Origin: Candidatus Aenigmatarchaeota archaeon
GTDB lineage: Archaea; EX4484-52; B79-G9
Reading direction: 5' to 3'
DNA: 5,919 bases
Assembly: GCA_023142905.1 (NCBI GenBank)
Contig: JAGLIP010000062.1
Coordinates: 1-5,919, forward strand
Below, piece by piece: positions 4,764 to 5,919 of the stretch; within the stretch, counting starts at the first letter, position 1; every line of letters begins with the position of its first letter. Position numbers and translations under genes: made by a program. The notes under the pieces were generated by a model that did no database searches, was not told the origin of the DNA, and worked only from the letters and a program-made list of their open reading frames with translations.

Positions 4764-4973
4764 TTATTTCTTCTCTTTCTCAATATGCTCATTAAGCTCT
4801 TTTATAAGCAAATCCATATCAAGCCCGTGGCTCATGGCTCCCTGCTCAATTGTTTCCTGTGATGCAAAAGCGCAGCCCACGCACATAAGCCCGTGTTTTA
4901 AAAATACCGCCGCAAGCTCAGGGGTTTCCCTTACAACATCGCCGATTATATTATCTTTTGTTATTTTATCCAT
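4764..4973 (-). CDS. DUF1858 domain CxxC protein (hybrid-cluster-associated redox disulfide type)
   Basis: The 69-aa product is a single DUF1858 domain, the small helical family also described as a hybrid cluster protein-associated redox disulfide domain. It has the opening KITKDNIIGDVVRETPELAAVFLKHGL (3-29), the Cys31-Val-Gly-Cys34 motif, and the closing helices TIEQGAMSHGLDMDLLIKELNEHI (41-64). The two cysteines at a helix start suit a redox-active disulfide or a metal/cluster ligand; its partner is unknown. Start: ATG 4973 or ATG 4976 is read from GGGTGAT (4977-4983); an in-frame TTG at 4985 overlaps that site and is less likely. It is the last gene of the nrdG-maf operon, 14 nt after the maf stop, with its ribosome binding site inside that gap. 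No hybrid cluster protein gene is seen in the window. Confidence 0.85.
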   Translation of the reverse strand: MDKITKDNIIGDVVRETPELAAVFLKHGLMCVGCAFASQETIEQGAMSHGLDMDLLIKELNEHIEKEKK

Positions 4974-4976
4974 CAT

Positions 4977-4983
4977 ATCACCC
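4977..4983 (-). promoter_or_regulatory. Ribosome binding site of the DUF1858 gene
   Basis: GGGTGAT on the minus strand lies directly before two tandem ATG codons (4976 and 4973). The spacing favours the second ATG. Confidence 0.55.
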
Positions 4984-4987
4984 AATA

Positions 4988-5563
4988 TTATACTTTAATC
5001 CCGAACTTTTTAAGAATTGGTATAAGCTTTTCTGTTGGAAGCCCAATAACATTTGTGTATGACCCTTCCAATCGTTCAATAGCCTTAATCGCAAAATCAT
5101 CAGTTATATTGTATGCGCCTGCTTTGCCACAATACGCGCCGGAATTTATGTAATCATCTATTTCATAATTTTCAAGAGCCCTTAATCTCAAAAGAGTCTT
5201 TGAAATATCAATTATCTTTTCACCTGTTTTTGTATTCAGCACACAGATTCCGGTAACTGCAAAATGAGTTTCGCCGCAAAGCATCTCAATCATCTCGCGC
5301 GCTTCGTCCTTTGTTTTCGGCTGTCCCAAAACTTTGCCGTTAAATTCAACAAGCGTATCTGCGCCAATAACAATCGTATCATCACCACTATTTTTAGCAA
5401 CAGCCTCGGCCTTTAGCACGGCATTCTTTTTTACAATATCTTCAATGTCTCCGTTTTCATCCTCAATCTCTTCGACATTACTCAAAACAACATCGAAATC
5501 AAGCCCTAATTTTTCTAGAATCATTTTCCTTCGCGGGGATTTTGATGCAAGAACCAATCGCAT
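4988..5563 (-). CDS. maf: Maf-family nucleoside triphosphate pyrophosphatase
   Basis: Maf proteins hydrolyse non-canonical or selected nucleoside triphosphates (dTTP, UTP and modified forms) to the monophosphate and pyrophosphate, in the cytosol. The 191-aa protein has the full family length and every hallmark: LASKSPRR at 5-12 (Ser8, Arg11, Arg12), the catalytic-base motif IGADTLV with Asp69, the GKVLGQPK segment (Lys77, Gln81, Lys83), GKAGAYNI at 146-153 and GSYTNVIGLP at 167-176. The AGAY and GSYTNVIGLP forms resemble the dTTP/UTP-type (YhdE-like) subgroup more than the m7GTP-type (YceF-like) subgroup. Its ATG overlaps the nrdG stop as TAATG, so translation is probably coupled, with GTGAG just upstream. 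Linking it to nrdG ties nucleotide supply to pool quality control (inference). Family members were once named septum formation inhibitors; sepF nearby is not part of the same unit. Confidence 0.93.
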   Translation of the reverse strand: MRLVLASKSPRRKMILEKLGLDFDVVLSNVEEIEDENGDIEDIVKKNAVLKAEAVAKNSGDDTIVIGADTLVEFNGKVLGQPKTKDEAREMIEMLCGETHFAVTGICVLNTKTGEKIIDISKTLLRLRALENYEIDDYINSGAYCGKAGAYNITDDFAIKAIERLEGSYTNVIGLPTEKLIPILKKFGIKV

Positions 5564-5919
5564 TATCTCACTTCACAATCAATATATTTTTCTGCAATTT
5601 TCACAAGCTTTTCAAGCTCATCTTTATCAGTCATAGGTATTTCCTTCATATTCGCATCAATATGTTTTGATGGCTTGAATGCCTGAAGAAAATACGCATT
5701 TCCGCCTAAAAGCCATTTGGCAATTGACAGCATGTCTTTTTCATCAACCATGCCCGGAAACACAGTAGTCCTGAACTCATAATCAATACTGCTTTTTTTA
5801 AGTATATTCACACTTTTTTCTATTATGCCGATATCAACAGCAACACCGCAAGCATCATTGTATTTATCTTTCGGTGCCTTTATATCCATAGCAACATAGT
5901 CAACAAGGTTTTTTGCAAT
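5563..5919 (-). CDS. nrdG: Anaerobic ribonucleotide reductase activating protein, radical SAM (3' part)
   Basis: Only the C-terminal 118 residues lie in the window; the coding strand enters from the right edge without a stop or start. The visible part reads AKNLVDYVAMDIKAPKDKY, then VDIGIIEKSVNIL, SIDYEFRTTVFPG (45-56), then the helix VDEKDMLSIAKWL and GGNAYFLQAFKPSKHID. These match the second half of the radical SAM barrel in the archaeal/anaerobe type of NrdG-like activases, which make the glycyl radical on the class III ribonucleotide reductase from S-adenosylmethionine. The CxxxCxxC iron-sulfur motif should lie upstream, outside the window. A pyruvate formate-lyase activase-like relative cannot be excluded from this half alone. 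It is first visible in the operon with maf and the DUF1858 gene; its stop overlaps the maf start. Confidence 0.78.
   Translation of the reverse strand: MAKNLVDYVAMDIKAPKDKYNDACGVAVDIGIIEKSVNILKKSSIDYEFRTTVFPGMVDEKDMLSIAKWLLGGNAYFLQAFKPSKHIDANMKEIPMTDKDELEKLVKIAEKYIDCEVR

Noticed and set aside
5334..5636. Plus-strand frame of 100 codons
   Set aside because: Antisense to maf and the end of nrdG, Ser/Phe-rich shadow translation.
1..5919. tRNA, rRNA, CRISPR array, insertion sequence or integrase
   Set aside because: No cloverleaf or TPsiC-like signature, no regularly spaced repeats, and no transposase or recombinase motif was seen on either strand.

Overview
The window most likely comes from an AT-rich archaeon (roughly one third G+C by eye). 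The evidence is an archaeal-type SepF gene, TATA boxes (TTTATATA, TTTATAAA, TTTAAATA) at archaeal distances from starts, GGTGAT-type ribosome binding sites, several apparently leaderless genes, and a B12/oxygen-independent (anaerobic) ribonucleotide reductase activase of the archaeal/anaerobe type. The lineage cannot be fixed from this stretch. A euryarchaeal, Altiarchaeota-like or DPANN source are all possible. The NrdG-type radical SAM protein and the DUF1858 redox protein suggest an anaerobic life style.

Layout. Positions 1-51 are a GC-rich edge of unknown nature. A small Cys-rich lipoprotein gene (minus, start 318) and an RluA-family pseudouridine synthase gene (plus, start 475 or 466) diverge from a shared promoter region. 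Next comes sepF (plus, 1282-1629), the FtsZ membrane anchor, with its own TATA box and Shine-Dalgarno site and followed by a perfect 20-bp palindrome with T-tracts, a probable terminator. From about 1700 to 4700 lies an accessory-looking, T-ended-codon, AT-rich block. It holds an unrecognised 123-aa protein beginning MGCC (plus), a convergent C39-like papain-fold protein with a four-Cys run (minus), a gene-poor stretch with a stop-free frame that may be a gene remnant, a six-helix membrane protein (minus) and a single-helix anchored beta-rich protein (minus). The right end is a tight minus-strand operon: the 3' part of nrdG, then maf (stop and start overlap as TAATG), then a DUF1858 CxxC protein 14 nt further on.

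Working together. The right-hand operon combines nucleotide supply (NrdG activates the anaerobic ribonucleotide reductase), nucleotide-pool surveillance (Maf) and a small redox protein, a plausible functional unit. SepF serves cell division, but no ftsZ lies in the window. The other genes stand alone with their own promoters, and no shared system can be claimed for them. I see no RNA gene, CRISPR array, transposase or complete mobile element. The items most worth following up are the C39-like protein with the CCCC active-site region, the Cys-rich lipoprotein, the possible degraded gene at 2905-3105, and the sepF-downstream palindrome.
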